From Ruegeria sp. HKCCSA071 (GTDB lineage: Bacteria; Pseudomonadota; Alphaproteobacteria; Rhodobacterales; Rhodobacteraceae): a DNA stretch of 64,000 nt. The position numbers and the translations under genes are program-made. Each line of letters begins with the position of its first letter. Position 1 is the stretch's first letter. The DNA is taken from NCBI RefSeq assembly GCF_017872555.1, contig NZ_JAEDOX010000001.1, positions 930,001-994,000 of the forward strand, read 5' to 3'. Of the stretch, positions 28,554 to 37,906 are shown piece after piece. The notes below the pieces were generated by a model. It did not search any database. It was not told the DNA's origin and saw nothing but the letters and a program-made list of their open reading frames with translations.

Positions 28554-29222
28554 ATGACGGCCTTTCCCACCAGCGGCTTCCTTTCCGAAGCCTCCGACGG
28601 GCTTAGAGAGATGCTTTCCGCGCAGGCGACCGACATCTCGCTGGCTCAAGGAGAAACCCTTTTCGAACAAGGCGATGAAGGGGATTCGCTCTATGCCATT
28701 CTGGCAGGCACGCTTGAAGTGTCCTTTCTGGCGATGAGCGGTCGAAAGCTGACGCTGACGCTGATGCGCCCAGGTGAAGTTTTTGGCGAGATTGCGCTGT
28801 TTGACAACGGCCCGCGCACGGCAACCATTGCGGCGGCCGAGCCATCGCGCGTCCTGCGTGTGCGTCGCAATGACGTCATGAACCAGATCAGAAAACAGCC
28901 TGATCTTGCCGTGGATCTGATCCGATTGGCCGGGCTGCGGATGCGATGGATGGGGTTGCAGCTGAACGAGCAGGTCTTTTTGCCCATGCCCATTCGGCTG
29001 GCCCGAAAGCTGCTGCATCTGTCGGAATTGCAGGACGACCCGACGCAGCGCATCACCCTGTCGCAGAGCGAACTTGCCGAATTTGTCGGGGCCACGCGCG
29101 AGGCCGTTTCCAAGACGATCTCGATCTGGAAACGCGACAATATTGTCGAATCCTCGCGCGGCGGCTTGTTGATTCAGGATTTCGACGCATTGCGGGAACT
29201 GGCCGATTCCGAACTTATCTGA
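28554..29222 (+). CDS. Crp/Fnr family transcriptional regulator
   Basis: 222 residues. The N-terminal cyclic nucleotide-binding-like beta-roll (about 10-120) contains GDEGDSLYAILAGTLEVS and RPGEVFGEIALFDNGPRTA, close to the cAMP phosphate cassette. The C-terminal winged helix has LSQSELAEFVGATREAVSK. Its recognition helix R-E-x-x-S-K corresponds to the R-E-T-V-G-R contacts of E. coli CRP. No Fnr-type N-terminal cysteines are seen. An ATG 18 codons earlier (28500) is an alternative start; neither has a good Shine-Dalgarno. A perfect Crp-type site lies 6 bp after its stop. Confidence 0.9.
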   Translation: MTAFPTSGFLSEASDGLREMLSAQATDISLAQGETLFEQGDEGDSLYAILAGTLEVSFLAMSGRKLTLTLMRPGEVFGEIALFDNGPRTATIAAAEPSRVLRVRRNDVMNQIRKQPDLAVDLIRLAGLRMRWMGLQLNEQVFLPMPIRLARKLLHLSELQDDPTQRITLSQSELAEFVGATREAVSKTISIWKRDNIVESSRGGLLIQDFDALRELADSELI

Positions 29223-29227
29223 ACCAG

Positions 29228-29243
29228 TGTGATCTGGTTCACA
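29228..29243. promoter_or_regulatory. Perfect Crp-type operator TGTGA-N6-TCACA
   Basis: The site TGTGA-TCTGGT-TCACA is palindromic in its half sites and matches the CRP consensus exactly. It lies 6 bp after the stop of the Crp/Fnr-like gene. It is centred about 60 bp before the predicted start of the small transcript that follows, the class I activator spacing. It also overlaps a 7-bp hairpin GAACCAG/CTGGTTC (29221-29240). Confidence 0.7.
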
Positions 29244-29294
29244 TACGAAGGGGCCGGTGTTGACCTAAGGTGAAGTTGTTACCGTAGGAGGTCA

Positions 29295-29378
29295 GAGAAT
29301 CATCCCCGATATCTGTCCACTGATCTCTCCCTGTATCTGAGCCATACGCAATTTCAGCGTATGGCTCATTTTCTTTCT
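29295..29378 (+). ncRNA. Candidate Crp-controlled small RNA (about 80 nt)
   Basis: No ORF is present. A -35-like TTGACC (29260-29265) is followed after 17 bp by a weak -10 (CGTAGG), giving a start near 29295. The predicted transcript has a pyrimidine-rich single-stranded part containing ATCTCTCCCTG, able to pair with ribosome-binding sites. It ends in an 11-bp terminator hairpin (29339-29367) followed by ATTTTCTTTCT. This is a prediction from architecture alone. A simple terminator of the Crp gene is the main alternative. Confidence 0.45.
29339..29378 (+). terminator. Intrinsic terminator
   Basis: Perfect 11-bp stem GAGCCATACGC / GCGTATGGCTC with a 7-nt loop, followed by ATTTTCTTTCT on the + strand. 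It ends transcription from the regulator gene and/or the candidate small RNA. Confidence 0.85.
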
Positions 29379-29407
29379 GCATGCCTCTTCAGGTGTTCAG
29401 GCAATGA

Positions 29408-29436
29408 AAAAGGCCGGGCGCTTGTCCCGGCCTTTT
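29408..29436 (-). terminator. Intrinsic terminator of the Deg protease gene
   Basis: AAAAGGCCGGG / CCCGGCCTTTT, 11-bp stem with a 7-nt loop, A-rich before and T-rich after on both strands. It lies 4 bp beyond the stop of the Deg protease gene, so it mainly serves the - strand. Confidence 0.88.
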
Positions 29437-29440
29437 CAAA

Positions 29441-30934
29441 TCACTCTTCCAGGCTTAGCGCCACAAATCGCGGCTCGCCCCCCCTGCGGACCAAAAGCAG
29501 CAGGGATTTGCGCCCAGCCTCTCGCGATTGGTCCATCCTGGCTTCCAGATCCGCGATGCTTTCCACCTTTTGCTGACCCGCTTCGGTGATCAGGTCACCC
29601 GCGCGCAACCCTTTCGCGTAAGCCTCAGACGCTTCGTCGACATTCGAAATCACCAGACCCTGGGCATCTGCGTCCAATCCCATATCCGCGCGCAGCGTAT
29701 CTGTGAGCGGGGAGATGGTCAGCCCGAGAATATCGGCGTTTTCTTCGACCGGAGCCTCCTGCGTTTCTTCTTCGTCATCGTCTTTGCTTTCTGCGTCCTC
29801 ACGGCGTCCCAGCGTGACCAGAATTGTTTGCGTGCCGCCATCACGGTGTACAATGACCCGGACGGCTTTGCCGACTTCTGTTTCACCGACCTGACGGACC
29901 AGACCACGGGTGTCTTCAACTTCGACACCGTCAAAGCTGATGATCACGTCGCCTGCTTTCAGACCGGCCTCCTGGGCGGGGCCTTCTGGGACATCGCTGA
30001 TCAGCGCGCCGCCGGGTTTCTCCAGCCCCATGGCCTCGGCCATGTCTTCGGTCACGTCCTGAATGCGGACACCCAGCCAGCCGCGCCGGGTTTCGCCAAA
30101 TTCGCGCAGCTGATCGACGACCTTCACCACCACGTTTGATGCCATCGAAAAGCCGATGCCGATCGAGCCACCGTTGGGTGACAGGATGGCTGTGTTCACG
30201 CCGATCACTTCGCCGTCCATATTGAACAATGGACCGCCCGAGTTGCCCCGGTTGATCGCCGCATCTGTCTGGATGTAATCGTCATATGATCCGCTGAGCG
30301 CCCGGTTGCGGGCCGATACGATACCAGCGGATACAGAAAAGCCCTGGCCCAGCGGATTGCCCATGGCAATCACCCAGTCCCCCACACGCGCCACGTCGCT
30401 GTCGCCAAATTGCACGTATTTCAAGGGGCCGGACGCTTCGACCTTGAGCAGTGCAATATCGGTCTTCTCATCGGTTCCGATGACTTTGGCCACCAGTTCT
30501 TTTTTGGGCTGCCCGTCGCCGGGGAAGAATTCCACAAGGATTTCATCAGCTTCCGCAATGACGTGATTGTTGGTGACAATGAAGCCATCTTCAGAGATCA
30601 CAAAACCCGACCCAAGGGCGTTGCTGCGTCGGGGCGGGCTGTTGTCATTGCCGCCATTGCGATCCTGAAACTCGCGAAAGAAATCCTCGAACGGAGACCC
30701 CTCGGGCACGATACCCTGTGGGCCTGTCTGACCTTCGATCAGGGTGCTTGTGGTGATGTTCACCACGGCCGGGCTGATCTTTTCCGCCAAGGGCGCCAGG
30801 CTTTCGCCTCTGGCCTGGGCGGAAACCGACTGCGCCAGCACAAGCAGTGTACCGGCAAAGGCCAGCCACAACAGCCGCATCCAAACACTCACGTCGTCCC
30901 ACCGGACGGATAAACTGCGCGCTTTCGCCTGCAC
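29441..30934 (-). CDS. degP: Do/DegP-family periplasmic serine endoprotease
   Basis: 497-residue quality-control protease. An N-terminal membrane/signal segment (about 20-40, ending SVSAQA) precedes the trypsin-like domain. Its complete triad is His in VTNNHVIAEAD, Asp in EKTDIALLK and Ser in INRGNSGGPLF. Two PDZ domains follow, about 270-360 and 400-495, joined by an acidic linker with EDAESKDDDEEETQ. I chose GTG 30934 because AAGGAG lies 7 nt upstream; the ATG at 30880 would still leave a signal peptide. It is the last gene of the run hflK-hflC-DUF2065-degP, a common alphaproteobacterial arrangement for membrane protein quality control. Confidence 0.95.
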   Translation of the reverse strand: MQAKARSLSVRWDDVSVWMRLLWLAFAGTLLVLAQSVSAQARGESLAPLAEKISPAVVNITTSTLIEGQTGPQGIVPEGSPFEDFFREFQDRNGGNDNSPPRRSNALGSGFVISEDGFIVTNNHVIAEADEILVEFFPGDGQPKKELVAKVIGTDEKTDIALLKVEASGPLKYVQFGDSDVARVGDWVIAMGNPLGQGFSVSAGIVSARNRALSGSYDDYIQTDAAINRGNSGGPLFNMDGEVIGVNTAILSPNGGSIGIGFSMASNVVVKVVDQLREFGETRRGWLGVRIQDVTEDMAEAMGLEKPGGALISDVPEGPAQEAGLKAGDVIISFDGVEVEDTRGLVRQVGETEVGKAVRVIVHRDGGTQTILVTLGRREDAESKDDDEEETQEAPVEENADILGLTISPLTDTLRADMGLDADAQGLVISNVDEASEAYAKGLRAGDLITEAGQQKVESIADLEARMDQSREAGRKSLLLLVRRGGEPRFVALSLEE

Positions 30935-31061
30935 TTGAGCTCTCCTTGTCGACAATCTTGCCAAGGCCTGTTTCGGCCTTTCTTAGTTTCCAATGTAGTC
31001 AGTTTAACCCGGTGAGCAACTCGGGATCGCAGGGAAATCACCCGCACGTGAAACCGCCCCG

Positions 31062-31259
31062 TCAAAAGCCCAGTTGATATGCCCCCCAGAGCAGGATCAA
31101 ACCGCTGACAACACAAAGCAACCCGGCCAGTCGCCGGCCCTGTTCGGGCATGGCGCGCAGCGCCTCCAGCATCCGTTCGATAAGCGAAGGGGCCAGCGCA
31201 TAGGCCAGCCCCTCGACAATCAGTACCAGCCCGAAGGCCAGAAGGATCATACCCATCAT
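31062..31259 (-). CDS. DUF2065 small membrane protein
   Basis: 65 residues with two membrane helices (about 3-22 and 45-63) joined by a short charged loop. It belongs to the DUF2065/YjeT-like group that typically follows hflC. Function unknown; context suggests an accessory to the HflKC-FtsH machinery. Two adjacent ATGs are possible (31259, 31256), and both overlap the hflC stop. Confidence 0.88.
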   Translation of the reverse strand: MMGMILLAFGLVLIVEGLAYALAPSLIERMLEALRAMPEQGRRLAGLLCVVSGLILLWGAYQLGF

Positions 31260-32152
31260 TCGGACGGCACCGCCACCGGTGCCCGCCGACCTGTTGGCGA
31301 GCTGAGGTAGTTGAAGAAGTCCGAATCCGGGCTTAGCACCAACGAGCTGTTTCCGCCCTGAAGCGCATTTTCATAGGCAGACAGAGAGCGGTAGAACTCA
31401 AAGAACTCGGGGTCTGCTCCGTAGGCATCCGCAAAGATCGCGTTGCGTTCGGCGTCGGCCTCACCGCGAACAATTTCAGATTCGCGGCGGGCATCCGACA
31501 CCAGTTCCACCACCGTACGATCGGCCTGCGCGCGGATACGCTGTGCGGCTTCCTCACCACGGGCCACTTCATCTGCCGCTTCACGCTCGCGTTCGGCACG
31601 CATACGCGCAAAAGTGGCTTCGAGGTTGGCTTGCGGCAGGTCAGTGCGTTTGAGCCGGACGTCGATCACTTCAAGACCCAAATCACGCGCTTCGGTAATG
31701 GCCCCATTGCGGATGCGCAGCATCAGCGCCGCCCGATCCGAGCTGAGGATATCGTTCGAGCTGACGGAACCCAAAACTTCGCGCGTTTTCGCCCGCAAAA
31801 TGGAATCCAGCCGCTGTTCTGCGGTATCGATGCCACCCGCACCCACCGCTTCGCGGAACTGGCGCACATCGGTAATCCGATAGCGTGCAAACGCGTCAAC
31901 CACCAGACGACGGTCATCCAGAGGTGTCACCTCTAGTGGTCCGACCTCGCGGCTCAGAATACGGTCGTCATAGCGGACGACTTCCTGAATGACCGGAATC
32001 TTGAACGCAAGACCCGGATCTTCCTTGACATCAATGACGCGACCGAATTGCAGAACCAGTGCTTTTTCCCGTTCGTCGACGATGAAGATCGACGATAGCG
32101 CAGCCACTACAAGAACAAAAATGACAGGCAGAACAAAAGTTGATTTACGCAT
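31256..32152 (-). CDS. hflC: Protease modulator HflC
   Basis: 298-residue SPFH/prohibitin-domain protein anchored by an N-terminal helix (about 5-24) and facing the periplasm. With HflK it forms the large ring that surrounds and restrains the FtsH protease. Family features are DEREKALVLQFGRVIDV after the anchor and the long Ala/Glu/Arg-rich helix ERAREREAADEVARGEE-like at about 185-245. Its ATG is 3 bp after the hflK stop, and its stop overlaps the DUF2065 start. Confidence 0.95.
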   Translation of the reverse strand: MRKSTFVLPVIFVLVVAALSSIFIVDEREKALVLQFGRVIDVKEDPGLAFKIPVIQEVVRYDDRILSREVGPLEVTPLDDRRLVVDAFARYRITDVRQFREAVGAGGIDTAEQRLDSILRAKTREVLGSVSSNDILSSDRAALMLRIRNGAITEARDLGLEVIDVRLKRTDLPQANLEATFARMRAEREREAADEVARGEEAAQRIRAQADRTVVELVSDARRESEIVRGEADAERNAIFADAYGADPEFFEFYRSLSAYENALQGGNSSLVLSPDSDFFNYLSSPTGRRAPVAVPSE

Positions 32153-32155
32153 CTT

Positions 32156-33298
32156 TTAGTTCCCCTCGCCCGAGTTGCGGCGCAATTCGTTCAGCGGCAG
32201 ATACGGGACAACGCCCTGCCCCTGCCCACCGGCATTCTCATCCAGAATGATCTTGTTTACGTCGCCAAGGACCTGCTCCATCCGCTCAAGATACAGACGC
32301 TTGCGCGTCACGTCCGGCGCTTTGGCGTATTCCGCCAAAACCGCGCTGAAGCGGCTGGCCTCACCCTGAGCTTCGTTCACGACCTGGGCGCGATAGGCTT
32401 CGGCTTCTTCCAGAACCTGTGCCGCTTCACCGCGCGCACCGGCGAGAACCCGGTTGGCATAGGCATCAGCCTGCTTTTCAAGCCGGTCACGTTCCTGACC
32501 CGCTGACTGAACCTCGCGGAATGCGTCCTTGACCGGTTCTGGTGGGTCGGCACCATCAAAGTTCACACGAACAATATTGATGCCTGAACTATAGCTGTCG
32601 AGCGTGGATTGAATCAGCTCCTCAAGCCGTTCTGCGATAACCGCACGGTCGCGGTTCAGGATCGGTGCAAGCGAAGATTGCGCGATAATTTCGCGCATCG
32701 CTGATTCCGAAACCGCCTGAATCGTTTGTCTGGGATCACGCAGGTTGAAGAGGAAATCTGCCGGATTGGAGATGTTCCAGACCACCTGAAAATCGATATC
32801 GACAATGTTTTCATCGCCCGTAAGCATCAGACCCGCATCGCTTCCACGACCACCCGAGCCGATGGTTTCCGTCTGTTCGACCTTCACCGGAATAACTTCG
32901 GCCGTCACAACCGGCCATGGGGCAAAGTTGAGACCTTCTGTACCGATCCCCGAGAAGCGACCAAACAGCAGCTCGACCGATTGTTCTTCGGGTTTGACCG
33001 TATAGGCGCTGGCCACGCCCCACATCACCAGAGCGGCGACGCCGCCCAGCAGCAGGGTGCCCTTGGTAAAGGCCGGGCCACCGCCGCCCTGACCGCTACG
33101 GCCACCGCGGCCAGAACCACCACGACCGCCCATGAGAACGCGCAGCTGCTCCTGGCCTTTTTTCATCAGTTCGTCGATCTCGGGAATATGCGGGCCATCG
33201 CTTTCGGGGGGCTTGCGCCCGTCCCCGTTGTTACCCCGATTTCCTCCGCCACCGGATGAGCCTCCGCCCCCCCAGGGGCCTCCGCTATTGCCCGCCAT
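32156..33298 (-). CDS. hflK: FtsH protease activity modulator HflK
   Basis: 380 residues. A Gly/Asn/Arg-rich cytosolic N-terminus (1-85, with SGGPWGGGGSSGGGGNRGNN) is followed by one membrane helix (about 87-107). The SPFH domain (VKPEEQSVELLFGRFSG) and a long helical region complete it. Partner of HflC in the FtsH-restraining ring. ATG 33298 has AAGGAA upstream; an in-frame ATG 12 codons earlier is less likely. First gene of the hflK-hflC-DUF2065-degP unit, downstream of gor on the same strand. Confidence 0.95.
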   Translation of the reverse strand: MAGNSGGPWGGGGSSGGGGNRGNNGDGRKPPESDGPHIPEIDELMKKGQEQLRVLMGGRGGSGRGGRSGQGGGGPAFTKGTLLLGGVAALVMWGVASAYTVKPEEQSVELLFGRFSGIGTEGLNFAPWPVVTAEVIPVKVEQTETIGSGGRGSDAGLMLTGDENIVDIDFQVVWNISNPADFLFNLRDPRQTIQAVSESAMREIIAQSSLAPILNRDRAVIAERLEELIQSTLDSYSSGINIVRVNFDGADPPEPVKDAFREVQSAGQERDRLEKQADAYANRVLAGARGEAAQVLEEAEAYRAQVVNEAQGEASRFSAVLAEYAKAPDVTRKRLYLERMEQVLGDVNKIILDENAGGQGQGVVPYLPLNELRRNSGEGN

Positions 33299-33370
33299 AT
33301 GTATCTTTTCCTTCGTTTTGGACCGTGTGATCACGGGTTCCCTTGTAACGTGTGTGCGCGCGCTTGCAAA

Positions 33371-34729
33371 TCAAGCCGTGCGCACAGGTTGCCGCATTGT
33401 CACCAGTTCTTCGGCCATGACCGGGTGAACTGCAACCGTTCGGTCAAAATCTTCCTTGGTCGCGCCCATCTTTACAGCGATTCCCGCCAGCTGGATCATC
33501 TCGCCGGCACCGGGGGCGACAATATGGCAACCCAGCACCTTGCGCGTGGCCTGAGAGACGATGAGTTTCATCAGTACCCGCTGCGTGCCGCCAGCAAAGG
33601 ATTTCTGCATCGGCTTGAAAGACGTGGCATAAACCTCAATCGGTTCCTGTTCCGCTGCCTCTTCTTCGCTGAGGCCGACAGTTCCCATCTCAGGCTGAGT
33701 AAAGATCGCGGTCGGAATCAAGTCGTGATCCACCGGTGTCGGATTGCCCTTGAACACGGTTTCCACAAAGGCCATCCCCTCGCGGATCGCCACCGGGGTC
33801 AGGTTCACCCGGTCGGTCACATCGCCAATGGCAAAGATCGAGGGCACAGCGGTCTGGCTGTACTCATCCACGATGATCTCGCCCTTACGGCCGCGTTCAA
33901 CGCCCAAAGCCTCCAGCCCAAGGTTATCGGCATTCGGCGCACGGCCCGTGGCATACATCACCACATCAAAACTCTGCTCGGAGCCGTTGGTGGCCTTGAC
34001 CCAGATCTTGTCGCCCTGCTTTTTCATCTCGAGCACATTGGTGCCCAGATGCAGGTCGATGCCGTTCTGGCACATTTCTTCGCTGATCAGTCCACGCGCC
34101 TCGTCATCAAAACCCCGAAGAATCTGTGCACCGCGATAGAACTGAGTCGTCCTAACCCCTAGCCCGTTCATAATCCCGGCAAATTCACAGGCGATATAAC
34201 CGCCACCTACGATCAGGATGCTTTCAGGCAGCTTGTCCAAATGGAATATCTCGTTCGAGGTAATCGCCAGTTCCGAGCCCGGAAAATCCGGAACAACCGG
34301 GCGACCGCCGGTGGCGATCAGAATGTGTTTGGCCGTTTTGCGGGTTCCGTCGGCCAGCTCGACCGTGTGGGCATCCACAAGGCGCGCACGATGGTCAAAG
34401 CTTTCGACGCCGTTGTTCTTCAGGATATTGCGATATATCCCTTCCAACCGATCAAGCTCGGCCACCAGCTTGCCGTGGAAAGTGTTCCAGTTGAACGCGC
34501 CGGGCTGAATGTCCCAGCCATAGGCCTGCGCATCCCCGACCATGCCCGAGTATTCGCTGGCAAAGACCATCAGCTTCTTTGGCACGCAGCCCCGGATCAC
34601 ACAGGTGCCGCCATACCGGTCTTCTTCGGCCAGCGCGACCTTGGCACCGGTTTCACCCGCCGCAACACGCGCCGCGCGGACCCCGCCCGAACCTCCGCCG
34701 ATGACAAAAAGATCATAGTCAAAGCTCAT
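33371..34729 (-). CDS. gor: Glutathione-disulfide reductase
   Basis: 452-residue FAD/NADPH enzyme that regenerates reduced glutathione. The N-terminal FAD fingerprint is FVIGGGSGGVRAARVAA. The redox disulfide is Cys43/Cys48 in GGTCVIRGCVPKK. The NADPH-binding GGGYIACEFAGIMNGLG is near residue 175, ATGRAPNADNLG precedes FAIGDVTDRV, and the C-terminal dimerisation domain has the catalytic His-Glu pair in VHPVMAEE. Start ATG 34729 follows AAGGAA. It lies downstream of rpiA on the same strand. Confidence 0.96.
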   Translation of the reverse strand: MSFDYDLFVIGGGSGGVRAARVAAGETGAKVALAEEDRYGGTCVIRGCVPKKLMVFASEYSGMVGDAQAYGWDIQPGAFNWNTFHGKLVAELDRLEGIYRNILKNNGVESFDHRARLVDAHTVELADGTRKTAKHILIATGGRPVVPDFPGSELAITSNEIFHLDKLPESILIVGGGYIACEFAGIMNGLGVRTTQFYRGAQILRGFDDEARGLISEEMCQNGIDLHLGTNVLEMKKQGDKIWVKATNGSEQSFDVVMYATGRAPNADNLGLEALGVERGRKGEIIVDEYSQTAVPSIFAIGDVTDRVNLTPVAIREGMAFVETVFKGNPTPVDHDLIPTAIFTQPEMGTVGLSEEEAAEQEPIEVYATSFKPMQKSFAGGTQRVLMKLIVSQATRKVLGCHIVAPGAGEMIQLAGIAVKMGATKEDFDRTVAVHPVMAEELVTMRQPVRTA

Positions 34730-34853
34730 GCCGGGTTCCTTCATTCAACTTTCAAAATTCTCTGAATATCTGGGCGTAAAAAACCCTGTGCCAACCCCCG
34801 GCGCGGAAAATTCGAACTTTCATAGCCACTTGCCGAAGGGACCTGCACGATAC

Positions 34854-35642
34854 TCAGTCCGAAAAATCGGAAAACAGGTTATCGCGCGACCCGCTGAGCA
34901 GCTGATCCAGTTCGACCGTGCCCGCGTTGATATCACGCAGCTCGACCCGGCCATCGCCATGGCCGATCACGACCTTGTCGCAGATGTCGATGAACAGGCC
35001 ATTTTCCACAACACCGGGCACCTGGTTCAGGATCAGCGCCATCTGGCGCGGGTTGCCGATGCGCTTGAGGTGCAGGTCAAGGATGTGGTTGCCCTCATCC
35101 GTCACAAACGGCGCCTCGCCATTCATGCGCAGCGCCGAGGATGTCCCAAGCACATCCATCGTATCCAGGGCTTCCTCGATCAATGTGCGCGTTGTCTGCC
35201 AGCCAAAGGGAATGACCTCGACAGGCAGCGGAAAGGCCCCCAGAGTTTCAACTTCTTTACCTGCATCGGCGATGACGATCATCTGGTCGCTGGCCGTGGC
35301 CACAATCTTTTCCTGCAGATGCGCACCGCCACCGCCCTTGATCAGGTTCAGGTCCTGATCGAACTCATCCGCGCCGTCGATGGTCATGTCCAGCCAACCG
35401 GCCTGATCCAGTGAAATGACGTCAATACCAACCTCGCGGGCAAGCTGCGCCGTGCGGGTCGAGGTTGGAACACCCTTGATCCGCAGTCCGTCTTCGCGCA
35501 CCCGTTCACCCAGACGGCGCACCAGCCAGGCGGCTGTCGATCCTGTGCCAAGGCCCACGCGCATCCCGTCTTCGACCATGTCGGCGGCACGGTACGCGGC
35601 AACATATTTCGCGGTGTCGATTGGCGACAGATCTCTGGTCAT
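34854..35642 (-). CDS. rpiA: Ribose-5-phosphate isomerase A
   Basis: Interconverts ribose 5-phosphate and ribulose 5-phosphate in the pentose phosphate pathway. The 262 residues have MRVGLGTGSTAAWLVRRLG (phosphate loop, about 27-45), DMTIDGADEFDQDLNLIKGGGGAH with the catalytic Asp/Lys region at about 85-105, and PVEVIPFGW. Normal length for the alphaproteobacterial form. NADPH from the same pathway supports the neighbouring gor product, an inferred link. Divergent from the following GST gene. Confidence 0.96.
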   Translation of the reverse strand: MTRDLSPIDTAKYVAAYRAADMVEDGMRVGLGTGSTAAWLVRRLGERVREDGLRIKGVPTSTRTAQLAREVGIDVISLDQAGWLDMTIDGADEFDQDLNLIKGGGGAHLQEKIVATASDQMIVIADAGKEVETLGAFPLPVEVIPFGWQTTRTLIEEALDTMDVLGTSSALRMNGEAPFVTDEGNHILDLHLKRIGNPRQMALILNQVPGVVENGLFIDICDKVVIGHGDGRVELRDINAGTVELDQLLSGSRDNLFSDFSD

Positions 35643-35809
35643 GGCAGCTTTCCCAGTTTATTCTGACGGAGTTATAGGGAATGCGTCAGACGACTGCGAC
35701 CCCATTTTGCGATCCGACAGGTGTTAAGATGTCTCAGGACTACGCGTTTCCTGTCGGAAAAGTCGCAATCATGTCTTACACCCACATCTTTGCGCTGTAA
35801 GTTGCGCGC

Positions 35810-36511
35810 ATGTTGACCCCGTACCGCCTGCACTATGCCCCTGACAACGCCTCGCTGGTGATCCGGCTGGCGCTGGACGAGATAGGCGTGGCTTATGAAA
35901 CCGTGCTGGTGGACCGCCGCCAGAACGAGCAGGACAGCGACGCGTACCGGTCGCTTAATCCCAACGGGCTGATCCCGGTACTGGAAACGCCGCAGGGCCC
36001 GATCTTTGAAACCGCGGCGATCCTGCTTTGGCTGACAGAGCGCCATGGTCAACTGGCCCCGGCGGCGGATGATCCTGAACGCGCCGGATTTCTGAAATGG
36101 CTGTTCTTCGCGTCCAACACGTTGCATGCGGATCTGCGCATCCTGTTCTACGCTGAAAAATACATAGACGCCTCACAGGCCGACACGCTGCGCGCGGGCA
36201 TCCGACCCCGGTTGCAGCAGCACCTGCGGCTGCTGGATGCGCTGGCGCAACGCGGACCTGAGTGGTTTCGCGCAGGTGTCCCATCGGTTCTGACCTATTA
36301 TGTCGCCTGCATGATGCGCTGGATGGCCCTGTACCCAGTAAGTGCTGACCGCAGCTGGTATCAACAGGCCGACACGCCGCATCTGCTGAAAATGCTTCTG
36401 CACCTTGAGACACGCCCTGCCACCCGTTCGGCAATCGCTGCGGAAGGTTTGGGCGTTACACCCTTCACATCCCCTACTTACGCTAATCCCCCGGAAGGCT
36501 CGGCTATCTGA
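35810..36511 (+). CDS. Glutathione S-transferase family protein
   Basis: 233 residues with N-terminal LDEIGVAYETVLVDRRQNEQ, LNPNGLIPVLETP and IFETAAILLWLTERHG, typical of the GST thioredoxin-like domain. The C-terminal domain is longer than in the other two GSTs of this window. ATG 35810 is the first in the frame. The serine dehydratase gene starts one base after its stop, so the two are very likely cotranscribed. Confidence 0.9.
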   Translation: MLTPYRLHYAPDNASLVIRLALDEIGVAYETVLVDRRQNEQDSDAYRSLNPNGLIPVLETPQGPIFETAAILLWLTERHGQLAPAADDPERAGFLKWLFFASNTLHADLRILFYAEKYIDASQADTLRAGIRPRLQQHLRLLDALAQRGPEWFRAGVPSVLTYYVACMMRWMALYPVSADRSWYQQADTPHLLKMLLHLETRPATRSAIAAEGLGVTPFTSPTYANPPEGSAI

Positions 36512-36512
36512 T

Positions 36513-37886
36513 ATGTTCCTATCTGTCTTCGATATGTTCAAAGTGGGCATTGGCCCGTCTTCATCGCACACAATGGGCCCGATGGTGGCCGCGGCGCGCT
36601 TTCTGGACATGATGCGCGCGTCCCCCTTTGAATTTACCGGTCTGAAAGGATCGCTGCACGGCTCGCTTGCCTTCACCGGCGTCGGCCACGCGACCGATCG
36701 GGCGACCATTCTGGGTCTGGCGGGCTTTGTTCCCGACACCTATGACAACGAAAAGGCCGAGGCCGCGCTGGCCGATATCGCCCGCACGCACACCGTAACG
36801 CCCGAAGGCCTGCCGACGCTTCAGTTCGATCCCAAGGCGGATCTGATCTTTGACTACGACAACAATTTGCCCGGGCACGCCAACGGGATGATCCTGATGG
36901 CCACCGACGCACAGGGCGATGTGATCCTGCGGCAGGTGTTTTATTCGATCGGCGGCGGCTTTGTCCTGACCGAGGAAGAACTGGCCGAAGGGAAAGACAC
37001 CGATGAAGGCGACCCGGTCCCGTTCCCGTTCAAATCCGCCGCAGAAATGCTTGAGATGGCCAAATCCAGTGGCAAGACCATAGCCGGGATGAAGCGCGCG
37101 AACGAGATCGCGCGGGGCTGCGCCGACAGTTTCGCGAAAGGATCGGCCCGTTTGTGGGACGTCATGAATGCCTGTATCGAGCGTGGCTTGACCACTGACG
37201 GCATCCTTCCGGGCGGCCTGAAAGTGCGCCGCCGCGCGAAAGGCATCTATGATGCGCTGATGGCCGAGCGCGGCATGAACCTGACCGCGCCGCACACGAT
37301 CAACGACTGGATGAGCGTCTATGCCATGGCGGTCAACGAGGAAAACGCGGCGGGCGGGCAAGTTGTCACTGCGCCCACCAACGGGGCCGCAGGTGTTCTG
37401 CCCGCTGTTCTGCGCTATTACCTGGATCACGTACCGGGCGCGTCCGAAAGCCATATCGAGGATTTCCTGCTGACCGCAGCGGCCATTGGCGGGTTGGTGA
37501 AGTACAACGCCTCGATCTCGGGTGCCGAAGCGGGATGTCAGGCTGAAGTTGGCAGCGCCGCTGCCATGGCGGCAGCCGGGCTTTGCGCCGTGATGGGCGG
37601 AACCCCCGAACAGGTGGAAAATGCCGCCGAGATTGCGCTGGAGCATCATCTGGGCATGACCTGCGACCCCGTTGCCGGGCTGGTTCAGGTTCCTTGTATC
37701 GAACGAAACGGGTTAGGCGCTATCAAAGCAGTTTCAGCCGCCTCACTGGCCTTGCGCGGGGACGGTCAGCATTTCGTGCCGCTGGACGCGGTGATCGAGA
37801 CGATGCGCCAAACCGGCCATGACATGCATGAGAAATACAAGGAAACCTCGCTGGGCGGTCTGGCTGTGAACGTACCGAACTGCTGA
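36513..37886 (+). CDS. sdaA: L-serine ammonia-lyase (iron-sulfur type)
   Basis: Deaminates L-serine to pyruvate and ammonia using a [4Fe-4S] cluster. The 457 residues join the beta domain ([17 protein letters not shown] at residues 10-26) and the catalytic alpha domain in a single chain. Cluster cysteines are in [20 protein letters not shown] and [28 protein letters not shown] is also family-specific. I chose ATG 36513, one base after the GST stop; 36 upstream in-frame codons overlap the GST gene. Confidence 0.96.
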   Translation: MFLSVFDMFKVGIGPSSSHTMGPMVAAARFLDMMRASPFEFTGLKGSLHGSLAFTGVGHATDRATILGLAGFVPDTYDNEKAEAALADIARTHTVTPEGLPTLQFDPKADLIFDYDNNLPGHANGMILMATDAQGDVILRQVFYSIGGGFVLTEEELAEGKDTDEGDPVPFPFKSAAEMLEMAKSSGKTIAGMKRANEIARGCADSFAKGSARLWDVMNACIERGLTTDGILPGGLKVRRRAKGIYDALMAERGMNLTAPHTINDWMSVYAMAVNEENAAGGQVVTAPTNGAAGVLPAVLRYYLDHVPGASESHIEDFLLTAAAIGGLVKYNASISGAEAGCQAEVGSAAAMAAAGLCAVMGGTPEQVENAAEIALEHHLGMTCDPVAGLVQVPCIERNGLGAIKAVSAASLALRGDGQHFVPLDAVIETMRQTGHDMHEKYKETSLGGLAVNVPNC

Positions 37887-37906
37887 AACAGAAAGCGAGG
37901 GGCGAC

